Shown here one piece after another: positions 1-7,071 of a DNA stretch of 9,688 bases (position 1 is the first letter of the stretch; each line of letters starts with the position of its first letter). Position numbers and translations under genes: made by a program. Source of the DNA: Gammaproteobacteria bacterium (GTDB taxonomy: Bacteria; Pseudomonadota; Gammaproteobacteria; Steroidobacterales; Steroidobacteraceae); NCBI GenBank assembly GCA_027451085.1, contig DAIDKA010000217.1, positions 1-9,688 of the forward strand. The letters run 5' to 3'. Under the pieces are notes generated by a model, which saw nothing but the letters and a program-made list of their open reading frames with translations, searched no databases and had not been told where the DNA came from.

Positions 1-30
1 GATCGGCCCGCCTGACGCAGGCGAATCGAC

Positions 31-35
31 AGGAG
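31..35 (+). promoter_or_regulatory. Ribosome binding site of the aminotransferase gene
   Basis: AGGAG lies 6 bases before the ATG at 42. It is a strong Shine-Dalgarno match at normal spacing and fixes the start of the first gene. A short hairpin (arms 9-14 and 18-23, 3-base loop) sits just upstream; it could belong to the end of a preceding gene outside the window. Confidence 0.8.
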
Positions 36-41
36 AGACAC

Positions 42-1175
42 ATGCCCGGACTGCTGCCCCAGATCGACCCCGAAGGTCTGCTCGAATTCTCGGTGGTCTA
101 CACCGACCGCGCGCTGAACCACATGTCCCGCCGCTTCATCAGCGTCATGCAGGACATCATCGCGACCCTGAAAGAGGTCTATCACGCCCACAGCGCCGTG
201 CTGGTGCCCGGCAGCGGCACCTTCGGCATGGAGGCGGTCGCGCGCCAGTTCGCCAACCGGGGCAAGGTGCTGATCGTGCGCAACGGCTGGTTCAGTTACC
301 GCTGGACCCAGATTTTCGAGGCCGGCAATCTGGGCGACGGCGCGGTGGTCTGCCAGGCGCAGCGCCAGGGCAGCGGCCCGCAGGCCTCCTGGGCGCCCTG
401 TCCCGCCGCGCAAGTCGCAGCGAAGATCCGCGCGGAAAAGCCCGCCGTGGTATTCGCACCGCATGTGGAAACCGCCAGCGGCATCATCCTGACGGACGAC
501 TATATCCGTGCCCTGAGCACCGCGGCCCATGAGGTCGGCGCGCTGTTGGTGCTGGACTGCATCGCCTCGGGCGCGATGTGGGTGGACATGCAGGCCACCG
601 GCGTCGACGTGCTGATCTCGGCGCCGCAGAAAGGCTGGAGCGGCTCGCCCTGCTGCGCCATGGTCATGCTGAGCGAACGCGCCCGCGCCGCCATCAACGG
701 CACCACCAGTTCCAGTTTCGCCTGCGACCTGAAAAGGTGGACACAGATCGCCGAAGGCTACGTCGCGGGCCAGCACGCCTACCACGCCACCATGCCCACC
801 GATGCGCTGGTGCGGCTGCGCGACGTGATGCTGGAAACCCGCAAGCATGGCTTTGCCCTGATGCGTGAGCGCCAGATCGAACTCGGCGCCAAGGTCCGCG
901 CCCTGCTTGAGTCGCGTGGCTTCCCGAGCGTGGCGGCCGAGGGCTGGAAGGCGCCCGGCGTGGTGGTCAGCTACACCACTGATCCCGGCATCCACAATGC
1001 CTCGAAGTTCGTGGCGGCGGGCCTGCAGGCCGCTGCAGGCGTGCCGCTACAGTGCGGCGAAGGCGAGGACTTCAGGAGCTTCCGTATCGGCCTGTTCGGA
1101 CTGGAGAAGCTGGAGCACGTGGATCGCACGGTGCAGCACCTGGCCACCGCGCTGGACAGGATCGCAGCGCAGTAA
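42..1175 (+). CDS. Class V PLP-dependent aminotransferase (alanine-glyoxylate aminotransferase-like)
   Basis: This 377-residue protein belongs to the class V (fold type I) PLP aminotransferases and resembles a conserved proteobacterial group usually labelled alanine-glyoxylate or serine-glyoxylate aminotransferase-like. Visible landmarks are a glycine-rich cofactor phosphate loop PGSGT (56-60), Asp172 in VLDCIASGA, expected to contact the PLP ring nitrogen, and Lys197 in SAPQKGW, the expected Schiff-base lysine. The C-terminal small domain runs from about residue 270 and ends in RIGLFGLEKL. There is no signal peptide, so it should be cytoplasmic. The length is normal for the family and the start has a strong ribosome binding site. 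The amino donor and acceptor cannot be read from the sequence, and the family also contains cysteine desulfurases and phosphonate transaminases. The gene converges on crcB and nothing nearby indicates its pathway. Confidence 0.9.
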   Translation: MPGLLPQIDPEGLLEFSVVYTDRALNHMSRRFISVMQDIIATLKEVYHAHSAVLVPGSGTFGMEAVARQFANRGKVLIVRNGWFSYRWTQIFEAGNLGDGAVVCQAQRQGSGPQASWAPCPAAQVAAKIRAEKPAVVFAPHVETASGIILTDDYIRALSTAAHEVGALLVLDCIASGAMWVDMQATGVDVLISAPQKGWSGSPCCAMVMLSERARAAINGTTSSSFACDLKRWTQIAEGYVAGQHAYHATMPTDALVRLRDVMLETRKHGFALMRERQIELGAKVRALLESRGFPSVAAEGWKAPGVVVSYTTDPGIHNASKFVAAGLQAAAGVPLQCGEGEDFRSFRIGLFGLEKLEHVDRTVQHLATALDRIAAQ

Positions 1176-1183
1176 CCTGCCCG

Positions 1184-1222
1184 GGGGACCTGCCGCCAGG
1201 GCAGGTCCCCTGCTGCCCTGGC
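1184..1222. terminator. Overlapping hairpins between convergent genes, probable bidirectional terminator
   Basis: Two perfect 10-bp stems share bases and cannot form together. The first pairs 1184-1193 with 1201-1210 (7-base loop). The second pairs 1195-1204 with 1213-1222 (8-base loop). They lie between the aminotransferase stop (1175) and the crcB stop (1231) on opposite strands, where a shared terminator is expected. Neither stem is followed by a T-run, so intrinsic termination is not certain. Confidence 0.5.
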
Positions 1223-1230
1223 CTGCGCGC

Positions 1231-1617
1231 TCAGCGTGCGATAAACCAGCGCACCGAAGCCATGCCCAGCAGTGTCATGACCAGCGAACCGCCCACGTGC
1301 GCCAGGATGGCCAAGGCAAAAGCCCCCAGCCTGCCCATCTGCAACAGCGCCGCGATCTCGGCCGAGAAGGTCGAAAACGTGGTGAGCCCGCCGCAAAACC
1401 CGGTGATGACGAACAGGCGCCACTCAGGCGCCAGCCCCCCTGCGTGCGAGAAGAACATCACGGCGGCACCGATGATATAGCCACCGATGAGATTGGCCGC
1501 CAGGGTGCCGGGTGGAAGATGGATAAACGACGCGTTGAGCAGCACTCCCAGAACCCAGCGCAGCCAGGCTCCAAGCACCGCTCCAACGGCCACGGCCAGC
1601 ATTCCTGTTGCAGTCAT
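1231..1617 (-). CDS. crcB: Fluoride ion exporter CrcB (Fluc channel)
   Basis: This 128-residue membrane protein is a CrcB/Fluc fluoride channel, which as a dual-topology dimer lets toxic fluoride leave the cytoplasm. It is very hydrophobic, with about four membrane segments (roughly 6-28, 38-57, 66-92 and 98-122). The family signatures are present: GTLAANLIGG with conserved Asn42, and GFCGGLTTFSTFSAE (73-87), the pore-lining stretch with its Thr/Ser/Phe run. Length is typical. It is the last gene of the pssA-udg-rimI-crcB group, 61 bases after rimI. I see no fluoride riboswitch in that gap, so it may simply be co-transcribed. The ATG at 1617 has only a weak ribosome binding site, and a start at Met6 cannot be excluded. 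Confidence 0.95.
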   Translation of the reverse strand: MTATGMLAVAVGAVLGAWLRWVLGVLLNASFIHLPPGTLAANLIGGYIIGAAVMFFSHAGGLAPEWRLFVITGFCGGLTTFSTFSAEIAALLQMGRLGAFALAILAHVGGSLVMTLLGMASVRWFIAR

Positions 1618-1678
1618 CAGTTCAGTATCCAGGTCCGTTCATGCGGGGGGACAGCGGGTGGCGGATTGCAAGCAGGGC

Positions 1679-2176
1679 CTACCCCGGCATCTGAAAATCG
1701 CGCAGGGGCAGGCGCAGCACCAGAGCGTCCTCGCGTCCGTCTGCCGCCTGGTAGTAACCCCGGCGCGTGCCCACCTGCGCGAAGCCCAGCGACTGGTACA
1801 GGTGCGCGGCGATGGTGTTGGAAGGTCGCACCTCCAGGAACGCATCGTCCATGCCGGCTGCGCGCGCATGGTTCAGCACCTGGCTGATCAGCCGGCGGCC
1901 GATGCCGGCACAGCGGGCGTCGGGACGCACGCACAGGTTGAGGATGTGCGCCTCGCCGGCGCCGCAACTCATGACGGCATAACCGAGCGTCTCGCCGCCG
2001 GCTTCCACCACGCGGCAGAAGTATCCCACCCGCAGGCAGTCACGGAAGATGCCCTCGGTCCAGGGGAACGCATAGGACTCGCGCTCGATGCGGATGACCG
2101 CCGCAATGTCCGCCTCCGTCATCGTACGCAGGGTGAAATCACGCTTCGGGGTGAAATTGTCAGCGGCCGTGGCCAT
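1679..2176 (-). CDS. rimI: Ribosomal protein bS18 alanine N-acetyltransferase RimI
   Basis: This 165-residue GNAT-fold enzyme should transfer an acetyl group from acetyl-CoA to the N-terminal alanine of ribosomal protein bS18. The acetyl-CoA pyrophosphate loop RCAGIGRRL is at 88-96. Glu115 (in FLEVRPSN) and Tyr127 (in AHLYQSLGF) are spaced as the catalytic Glu103/Tyr115 pair of enterobacterial RimI. Compared with E. coli RimI (148 residues) it has a short N-terminal extension. The ATG at 2176 is 4 bases after the uracil-DNA glycosylase stop, and a GGAG sits inside the end of that gene, so the two are probably translationally coupled. Other GNAT specificities are possible, but the RimI-like SN(x)AxxLYxxLGF pattern makes the assignment strong. 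Confidence 0.92.
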   Translation of the reverse strand: MATAADNFTPKRDFTLRTMTEADIAAVIRIERESYAFPWTEGIFRDCLRVGYFCRVVEAGGETLGYAVMSCGAGEAHILNLCVRPDARCAGIGRRLISQVLNHARAAGMDDAFLEVRPSNTIAAHLYQSLGFAQVGTRRGYYQAADGREDALVLRLPLRDFQMPG

Positions 2177-2180
2177 GGGT

Positions 2181-2861
2181 TCACTCCGCCCCCAGCCGCT
2201 GGTACAGATCGCGGGCGAACTTGAGGTCCTCCCACGCCTTGCGCTTGTCCGCAGGAGTGCGCAGCAGGTATGCCGGATGATAGGTCACGATCAGCGGTGT
2301 ACCGGACTCGCCGAAGGCATGGACCTTGCCGCGCAATCCCGACAGCGATTGGTCCGTGCCCAGCAGGTTCTGCGCGGCGATGCGCCCCACCGCCAGCATC
2401 AGCTTCGGACGGATCAGCGCAATCTGCCGCGCAAGGTAGGGCCTGCAGGCGGCGACCTCCGCCGGCAGCGGATCGCGGTTGTTGGGTGGACGGCTCTTGA
2501 GGACATTGGCGATGTAGACACCGCTGCCACGCGCAAGGCCGATGGCCTTGAGCATGGCGTCCAGCAGCTTGCCGGCGCGGCCGACGAAAGGTTCGCCCAG
2601 ACGGTCCTCCTCCGCCCCCGGCGCCTCACCGATGACCATCCAGCCGGCATGCATGTCCCCCACGCCCAGCACACCCTGGGTGCGGCCGGCATGCAACGGG
2701 CAGCGGGTGCAGTGTGCAACCTCCTCCCGCAGCCGCAGCCATTGCGCGCCGGGCTCGTCACTCACCGCCGGCGCCGCCACCGGGACCGGGACCGGTGCGC
2801 GCGGCTGCCACTGCTCCACCCCGAGGGCGGACAGGTAGTGGGCGCGACGCTGCGGGTCCAT
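2181..2861 (-). CDS. Family 4 (iron-sulfur) uracil-DNA glycosylase with one ligand cysteine replaced
   Basis: This 226-residue protein belongs to family 4 uracil-DNA glycosylases, which excise uracil from DNA at the start of base-excision repair and carry a structural 4Fe-4S cluster. Motifs in order: CTRC (51-54), GEAPGAEED (78-86), EPFVGRAGKLLD (90-101), NVLKSRPPNNRDP (119-131), Cys139, and YHPAYLLR near 194-201. In the Thermus enzyme the cluster ligands are Cys13, 16, 85 and 101; the same spacing here gives 51, 54, 123 and 139, but residue 123 is Ser (codon AGC at 2495-2493). The first 45 residues form a Pro/Ala-rich lead like that of many proteobacterial homologues. It starts 10 bases after pssA and is followed 4 bases later by rimI. 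Its ribosome binding site is weak. Confidence 0.9.
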   Translation of the reverse strand: MDPQRRAHYLSALGVEQWQPRAPVPVPVAAPAVSDEPGAQWLRLREEVAHCTRCPLHAGRTQGVLGVGDMHAGWMVIGEAPGAEEDRLGEPFVGRAGKLLDAMLKAIGLARGSGVYIANVLKSRPPNNRDPLPAEVAACRPYLARQIALIRPKLMLAVGRIAAQNLLGTDQSLSGLRGKVHAFGESGTPLIVTYHPAYLLRTPADKRKAWEDLKFARDLYQRLGAE

Positions 2862-2871
2862 CGTGGGATGC

Positions 2872-3654
2872 TCAGGTCGCAGGCGCCGAACCGTGGTGAC
2901 GGCGCAGGCGCCGCAGCCCCCACAGGAACGGCGCCGACAGGGCGTACAGCGAAAACACCGACAGCAGCACCGTGGGTGGATCCAGCGCCACCAGCACGAA
3001 GAACAGCGGCACGGCCAGCAGGCCCGCGAAGCGCACCCGCCGGTCGAGATCCATCTTCTTGAAGCTGGGGTAGCCGAAGCTGCTGACCATCAGCAGACCC
3101 GCCACGGCGGTGATGCCGAAGGCCACGATCAGGCCGGTCAGACCGGGCTCGCGCCACTCACTGGAAAACCAGACGAAGGCCGCAACGATGGCCGCCGCCG
3201 AGGGACTGGGCAGGCCCTCGAAGTAGCGCTTGTCGGCGGTCGCAGCACGGGCATTGAAACGGGCCAGGCGCAGTGCCGCGCACACGGCGTAGACAAACGC
3301 CGCAAGCCACCCCACGCGGCCCCAGGCATGACCGTACTCGGCAATGCGCACAACGCCCCACTGGTAGGCGATGATGGCCGGCGCCAGCCCGAATGACACC
3401 ATGTCGGACAGGCTGTCGTATTCCTTGCCGAACGCGCTCTCAGTGCCGGTGGCGCGGGCCGTACGGCCGTCCAGGGTATCGAAGATCATGGCGACGAACA
3501 CCGCCGCTCCGGCAGAGTTGAAGTGTTGGTCTATGGCCGCCACGATGCCGTAGAAGCCGGAAAACAGCGCCGCCGTGGTCAGCAGGTTGGGCAGCAGGTA
3601 GATCCCCCGGGCGGGGGCCCTGGGTTGAGGGTTTTCTGCGGTTTCGATGTCCAT
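2872..3654 (-). CDS. pssA: CDP-diacylglycerol-serine O-phosphatidyltransferase (phosphatidylserine synthase)
   Basis: This 260-residue integral membrane enzyme makes phosphatidylserine from CDP-diacylglycerol and L-serine, the step before phosphatidylethanolamine. The CDP-alcohol phosphatidyltransferase signature DG(x)2AR(x)8G(x)3D(x)3D is intact, with Asp62, Gly63, Ala66, Arg67, Gly76, Asp80 and Asp84. The N-terminal YLLPNLLTTAALFSGF and the later ARFN and GLPSPSAA motifs are typical of the Bacillus-type PssA rather than a phosphatidylglycerophosphate synthase. Around six to eight hydrophobic segments follow. It is the first gene of the four-gene minus-strand group and is divergent from the lytic transglycosylase gene, with only 47 bases between them. 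I see no convincing promoter for it there. Confidence 0.94.
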   Translation of the reverse strand: MDIETAENPQPRAPARGIYLLPNLLTTAALFSGFYGIVAAIDQHFNSAGAAVFVAMIFDTLDGRTARATGTESAFGKEYDSLSDMVSFGLAPAIIAYQWGVVRIAEYGHAWGRVGWLAAFVYAVCAALRLARFNARAATADKRYFEGLPSPSAAAIVAAFVWFSSEWREPGLTGLIVAFGITAVAGLLMVSSFGYPSFKKMDLDRRVRFAGLLAVPLFFVLVALDPPTVLLSVFSLYALSAPFLWGLRRLRRHHGSAPAT

Positions 3655-3701
3655 CGTCTTGTGAAAACGTGCTCTTCGGCCGTGCAGCCGGCCAGTCCTG
3701 A

Positions 3702-4403
3702 ATGATACTGTTTTCGGTCATGGGACACCCGCCGGAACCGACCCCACCCCCCTGCACTGCGCGCAGGCCGGCAGCGCGTGCCGGCTGGACACGGGTTCTG
3801 CTGTGCTGTGTGATCCTGGGACTGGCTGCGGCAGTGGCGTGCTCCCCCGCCCGCGCCGACCAGCAGCAGGACCCCGGGCTGCGCGAAGTGGTGGCCAAGG
3901 CCATAGCCCAGTCGCAGTGTTTCGCCGACCGTTTCGACTCGGCGGTCTGGTTCAAACTGATGGAACCGCGGCTGCGGCGCAAGGTTGCCGACCCTGCCGA
4001 AAGGCTGGAAATCCTTGACACCGTGTACTGCGAGACCCACCGCCCGGGCGCCACGCCGCTGCCGCCCGGCCTGGTGCTGGCGGTGATAGATGTCGAGAGC
4101 CGTTTCGACCGGTGGGCCGTGTCCGGCGCCGGCGCCGTGGGCCTGATGCAGCTCATGCCCTTCTGGCCCGAACGGCTGGGGATGCGCCGTTACGAACTGG
4201 TGCATGACACCCCCAACATCCGCATGGGCTGCGCCATTCTGCGCTTCTACCTGCAGGCCGAGCACAACAACTATGCCCGCGCCCTCGCCCGCTACAACGG
4301 CAGTGTCGGCCGCCACAACTACTCCGACCTGGTGCTGGCCCGCTGGAGCCGCTGGACCGGCGCCGACGACCTGGGGCAGCCCGTATCCTCCGCCCGGCGA
4401 TGA
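3702..4403 (+). CDS. Exported lytic transglycosylase, SLT domain (family 1)
   Basis: This 233-residue protein should cleave peptidoglycan between MurNAc and GlcNAc, leaving 1,6-anhydro ends, in the periplasm. The C-terminal half is an SLT domain: catalytic Glu132 in VIDVESRF, GLMQLMP (147-153), NIRMGCAILRFYL (from 172) and ALARYNGS (about 194-201). A hydrophobic export segment (about 31-47) ends in VACSPARA. This could be a signal peptidase I site after SPARA or a weak lipobox at Cys47, in which case it would be a lipoprotein. Cys73 and Cys110 could form a disulfide. The start is uncertain: ATG at 3702 and an in-frame ATG at 3720 both lack a ribosome binding site, and a GATACT -10-like box (3704-3709) would favour 3720. 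It precedes the ester hydrolase by 90 bases. Confidence 0.88.
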   Translation: MILFSVMGHPPEPTPPPCTARRPAARAGWTRVLLCCVILGLAAAVACSPARADQQQDPGLREVVAKAIAQSQCFADRFDSAVWFKLMEPRLRRKVADPAERLEILDTVYCETHRPGATPLPPGLVLAVIDVESRFDRWAVSGAGAVGLMQLMPFWPERLGMRRYELVHDTPNIRMGCAILRFYLQAEHNNYARALARYNGSVGRHNYSDLVLARWSRWTGADDLGQPVSSARR

Positions 4404-4493
4404 AGCAACCGGGTGTGAGCAACCCTGGCTGAAGCGCCCGCGGCATTGCGTTAGGCTTGTGCTTCCGCCTTGTACCACGGTACCCACCGAATC

Positions 4494-6440
4494 ATGCTCG
4501 CAATCCCCGTTCGCACCCGCATCGCCGCCCTGGTGGCGATGGCCGCCAGCCTGCTGCTGACCGCCACGGCATCCCCGGCCGCCCCGCAGCCTGCCGCCTC
4601 CCTGCCCAGCAACGACATCCCGGTGAGGTTCTTGCGCCCGACGGACCACGACGACTACGTCAAGCGCGTGGTGATGATCCCGATGCGCGACGGCGTCAGG
4701 CTCTGCACGGTCATCGTGATTCCCAAGGGCGCAAAGGATGCCCCGATCATCCTGACCCGCACGCCGTACAACGCCCGCGAGCGGGCCGGTCTCGACAACC
4801 CCTCAGTGCAGGCCACGCTGTCGGAGACTGACTGGGATTTCGCCGCGAACAACTATATCCGCGTGTTCCAGGATATCCGCGGCAAGTACGGTTCGGAGGG
4901 CGCCTACCTCATGACGCGCCACCCGCGCGGGCCGTTCAATACCACCAAGACGGATGATTCAACGGATGCCTGGGACACGATCGACTGGCTGGTAAAGCAT
5001 GTACCCGAATCCAACGGCCGTGTCGGCATGATGGGTTCGTCCTACGAGGGCTGGACCGTGGTCATGGCCCTGCTCGACCCGCATCCGGCACTGAAGGCGG
5101 CCGTGCCGGAAAGCCCCATGGTGGACGGCTGGATGGGGGACGACTGGTACCACTACGGCGCCTTCCGCCTCAACAGCTTCGACTACTTCGCCGAGCAGAC
5201 CGAGGTGCGCGGCCTCGCCCCCCCGGTGCCCCGGACGGCGTACGACGACTACGAAGGCTTCCTCGCCGCTGGCTCCGCGGCGGACTACGCCACGGCCCAC
5301 GGCCTTGACCAGCTGCCATGGTGGCGCACGATGCTGGCGCATCCATCCTACGATGCCTTCTGGCAGGCGCAGGCGCTCGACAAGCTTGTGGCGGCCCATC
5401 CTTCCAACGTGCCTACGCTGTGGGAACAGGGCCTGTGGGACCAGGAGGACATGTGGGGCGCCAACCATTCCTGGCGGGCGCTGCAGGCAGCAGGGCACGA
5501 GGCCAACAACTGGCTGGTGATCGGCCCCTGGTACCACAGCCAGGCAAATCACTTCGGCTGGAACCTCGGGCCGTTGCGCTGGCCCGGCGACACTGCGCTG
5601 CAGTTCCGCCGCGACATGATCCTGAAGTTCTTCAACCAGTACCTGAAGAACGGACCGGCCGCCAACCTGCCGCGCGTCAGTGTCTACAGCCCCGCGCAAA
5701 GCCGCTGGGAAGGTTTCCAGGACTGGCCGGTGGCTTGCGACCATGGCTGCGCCCATGGCATGACGCCGCTGTACCTGCGGAACGGCGCCGCGCTGAGCTT
5801 CGACAAGCCGGCCACGGACGGCAGCGACTCCTATGTCTCGGACCCGGCCAGGCCTGTGCCCTTCCTGCCGCGCCCCGTGCGCCTGTTGGATGAAGCGGCA
5901 TGGCAGACCTGGCTGGTGCATGACCAGCGCTTCGTCGACGGCCGGCCGGACGTGCTGACATACCAGACGCAGGTTCTGACGCACCCGGTGAAGATCCAGG
6001 GCGCGCCGCTTGCCGACATCATCGCCTCGACCACCGGCACGGACGGTGACGTTGTCGTCAAGCTGATCGACGTCTATCCTTCGCAATACCCACCACAGCC
6101 GCAGATGGGCGGCTACGAACTGCCGGTCGCGCTGGACATCTTCCGCGGCCGCTACCGCAACAGCTTCGAGCACCCCGAAGCCATCCCGCCCGGCGCGCCT
6201 CAACACTACCGCTTCACCCTGCCCAACCAGAACTACGTGTTCCTGCCGGGCCACCGCATCATGGTGCAGATCCAGTCCACCCTGTTCCCGCTGTATGACC
6301 GCAACCCGCAGACCTTCGTGAACAACCCGCTGACCGCCGGGCCCGGCGACTACCGCAAGGCCACCATCACGGTGCTGCATTCGCCTTCGCAGGCCAGCGC
6401 CGTGTGGCTGCCCCTGGTGCCGTCAGGAGACTTGCGATGA
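4494..6440 (+). CDS. Exported alpha-amino acid ester hydrolase (CocE/NonD family)
   Basis: This 648-residue protein is a CocE/NonD-family serine hydrolase most like the alpha-amino acid ester hydrolases (AEH), which hydrolyse and transfer alpha-amino acyl groups and act on beta-lactam side chains. A Sec signal peptide covers about 1-30. The alpha/beta-hydrolase domain has Tyr92 (RTPY), nucleophile Ser183 in GSSYEG followed by oxyanion Tyr184, Asp316 in GLWDQED and His348 in GPWYH. Spacings match the Xanthomonas citri and Acetobacter enzymes. The carboxylate cluster that binds the substrate amino group is conserved as Asp217, Glu318 and Asp319. A jelly-roll domain follows from about 425. I chose the ATG at 4494 because it gives a compact signal peptide; an in-frame TTG at 4470 is the alternative. 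No clear ribosome binding site or promoter is visible in the 90 bases upstream, where AGCAACC is repeated at 4404 and 4418. Its natural substrate is unknown. Confidence 0.9.
   Translation: MLAIPVRTRIAALVAMAASLLLTATASPAAPQPAASLPSNDIPVRFLRPTDHDDYVKRVVMIPMRDGVRLCTVIVIPKGAKDAPIILTRTPYNARERAGLDNPSVQATLSETDWDFAANNYIRVFQDIRGKYGSEGAYLMTRHPRGPFNTTKTDDSTDAWDTIDWLVKHVPESNGRVGMMGSSYEGWTVVMALLDPHPALKAAVPESPMVDGWMGDDWYHYGAFRLNSFDYFAEQTEVRGLAPPVPRTAYDDYEGFLAAGSAADYATAHGLDQLPWWRTMLAHPSYDAFWQAQALDKLVAAHPSNVPTLWEQGLWDQEDMWGANHSWRALQAAGHEANNWLVIGPWYHSQANHFGWNLGPLRWPGDTALQFRRDMILKFFNQYLKNGPAANLPRVSVYSPAQSRWEGFQDWPVACDHGCAHGMTPLYLRNGAALSFDKPATDGSDSYVSDPARPVPFLPRPVRLLDEAAWQTWLVHDQRFVDGRPDVLTYQTQVLTHPVKIQGAPLADIIASTTGTDGDVVVKLIDVYPSQYPPQPQMGGYELPVALDIFRGRYRNSFEHPEAIPPGAPQHYRFTLPNQNYVFLPGHRIMVQIQSTLFPLYDRNPQTFVNNPLTAGPGDYRKATITVLHSPSQASAVWLPLVPSGDLR
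6425..6429 (+). promoter_or_regulatory. Ribosome binding site of the wrbA-like gene, inside the hydrolase gene
   Basis: AGGAG lies 7 bases before the ATG at 6437, within the last codons of the ester hydrolase gene. It fixes the wrbA-like start at 6437 rather than the downstream ATG at 6449. The hydrolase stop TGA (6438-6440) overlaps the start as ATGA, an arrangement typical of translational coupling. Confidence 0.75.
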
Positions 6441-7036
6441 GTCCACGCATGGAAGTCCTGGTGTTGTTCTACTCCCGCACCGGTGCCACCGCCGAACTGG
6501 CGCGGCAGGTATGCCGGGGCGTGGAGTCCGTGGACGGCGCAACAGCGAAGCTGCGCACCGTGCCGCCGGTGGTGACGGAAGCCGAGGGCCCGGCGAAGCT
6601 GGTTCCGGCCAGCGGTCCGCCCTACGCCACGCTGGAAGATCTTGCGGCCTGCAACGGCCTGGTGCTGGGCAGCCCCACCCGTTTCGGCAACATGGCGGCA
6701 CCGCTGAAGCATTTCCTCGATGGCAGCGGCGCGATCTGGGCCTCCGGCCGGCTCGTGGGCAAGCCAGCCGCGGTGTTCACGGCCAGCCAGTCGCTGCATG
6801 GCGGGCAGGAAAGCACGCTGCTCTCGATGATGCTGCCGCTGTTGCATCATGGCATGGTGCTGGCCGGCCTGCCGTTCACCGAGCCGCTGCTGAGCCGGAC
6901 GCGCTCCGGCGGCACGCCTTACGGCGCCTCGCACGTGGCAGGCGCGCAGCAGGTTGCGGCGCTGACCGACGAGGAAAAGACCCTGGCGCAGGCTTTGGGC
7001 CGGCGCGTGGCGCAGCTGGCGCTGCGCCTGGCCTAA
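6437..7036 (+). CDS. wrbA: WrbA-type NAD(P)H:quinone oxidoreductase (flavodoxin-like)
   Basis: This 199-residue cytoplasmic flavoprotein should reduce quinones by two electrons using NAD(P)H and FMN, protecting against one-electron redox cycling. The FMN phosphate loop YSRTGATAELA is near residues 13-23. GSPTRFGNMAAPLKHFLD is the usual second flavin-contact segment, and HGGQESTLLSMMLPLLHHGMVLAG matches the WrbA (G)GGQE...HHGM signature. Length is typical. The gene overlaps the end of the ester hydrolase and has its own strong ribosome binding site. It converges on hda, as a wrbA-type gene lies close to hda in Pseudomonas. The symbol is by family; it is closer to the Pseudomonas-type paralogue than to E. 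coli WrbA, so the exact physiological role is an inference. Confidence 0.9.
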   Translation: MSPRMEVLVLFYSRTGATAELARQVCRGVESVDGATAKLRTVPPVVTEAEGPAKLVPASGPPYATLEDLAACNGLVLGSPTRFGNMAAPLKHFLDGSGAIWASGRLVGKPAAVFTASQSLHGGQESTLLSMMLPLLHHGMVLAGLPFTEPLLSRTRSGGTPYGASHVAGAQQVAALTDEEKTLAQALGRRVAQLALRLA

Positions 7037-7071
7037 GCCAGCCCTGCAAAAACCGTGGTGCCTCGCGGCTG

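Noticed and set aside
1618..1678. Possible fluoride riboswitch upstream of crcB
   Set aside because: I could not find the conserved riboswitch core pattern on the minus strand in this 61-base gap.
4404..4493. Promoter for the ester hydrolase gene
   Set aside because: TTGCGT (4446-4451) resembles a -35 box, but no acceptable -10 follows at 16-18 bases. A short direct repeat AGCAACC (4404, 4418) is present without clear meaning.
3579..4649. A 356-codon minus-strand open frame across the transglycosylase gene and the pssA start
   Set aside because: It is antisense to a clear SLT-domain gene, and its product is Gly/His/Gln-rich with no family resemblance.
4959..6380. A 473-codon open frame antisense to the ester hydrolase gene
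   Set aside because: It is a mirror of a well-supported gene in GC-rich DNA, where antisense frames stay open by codon bias. Its product shows no recognisable motif and there is no ribosome binding site.
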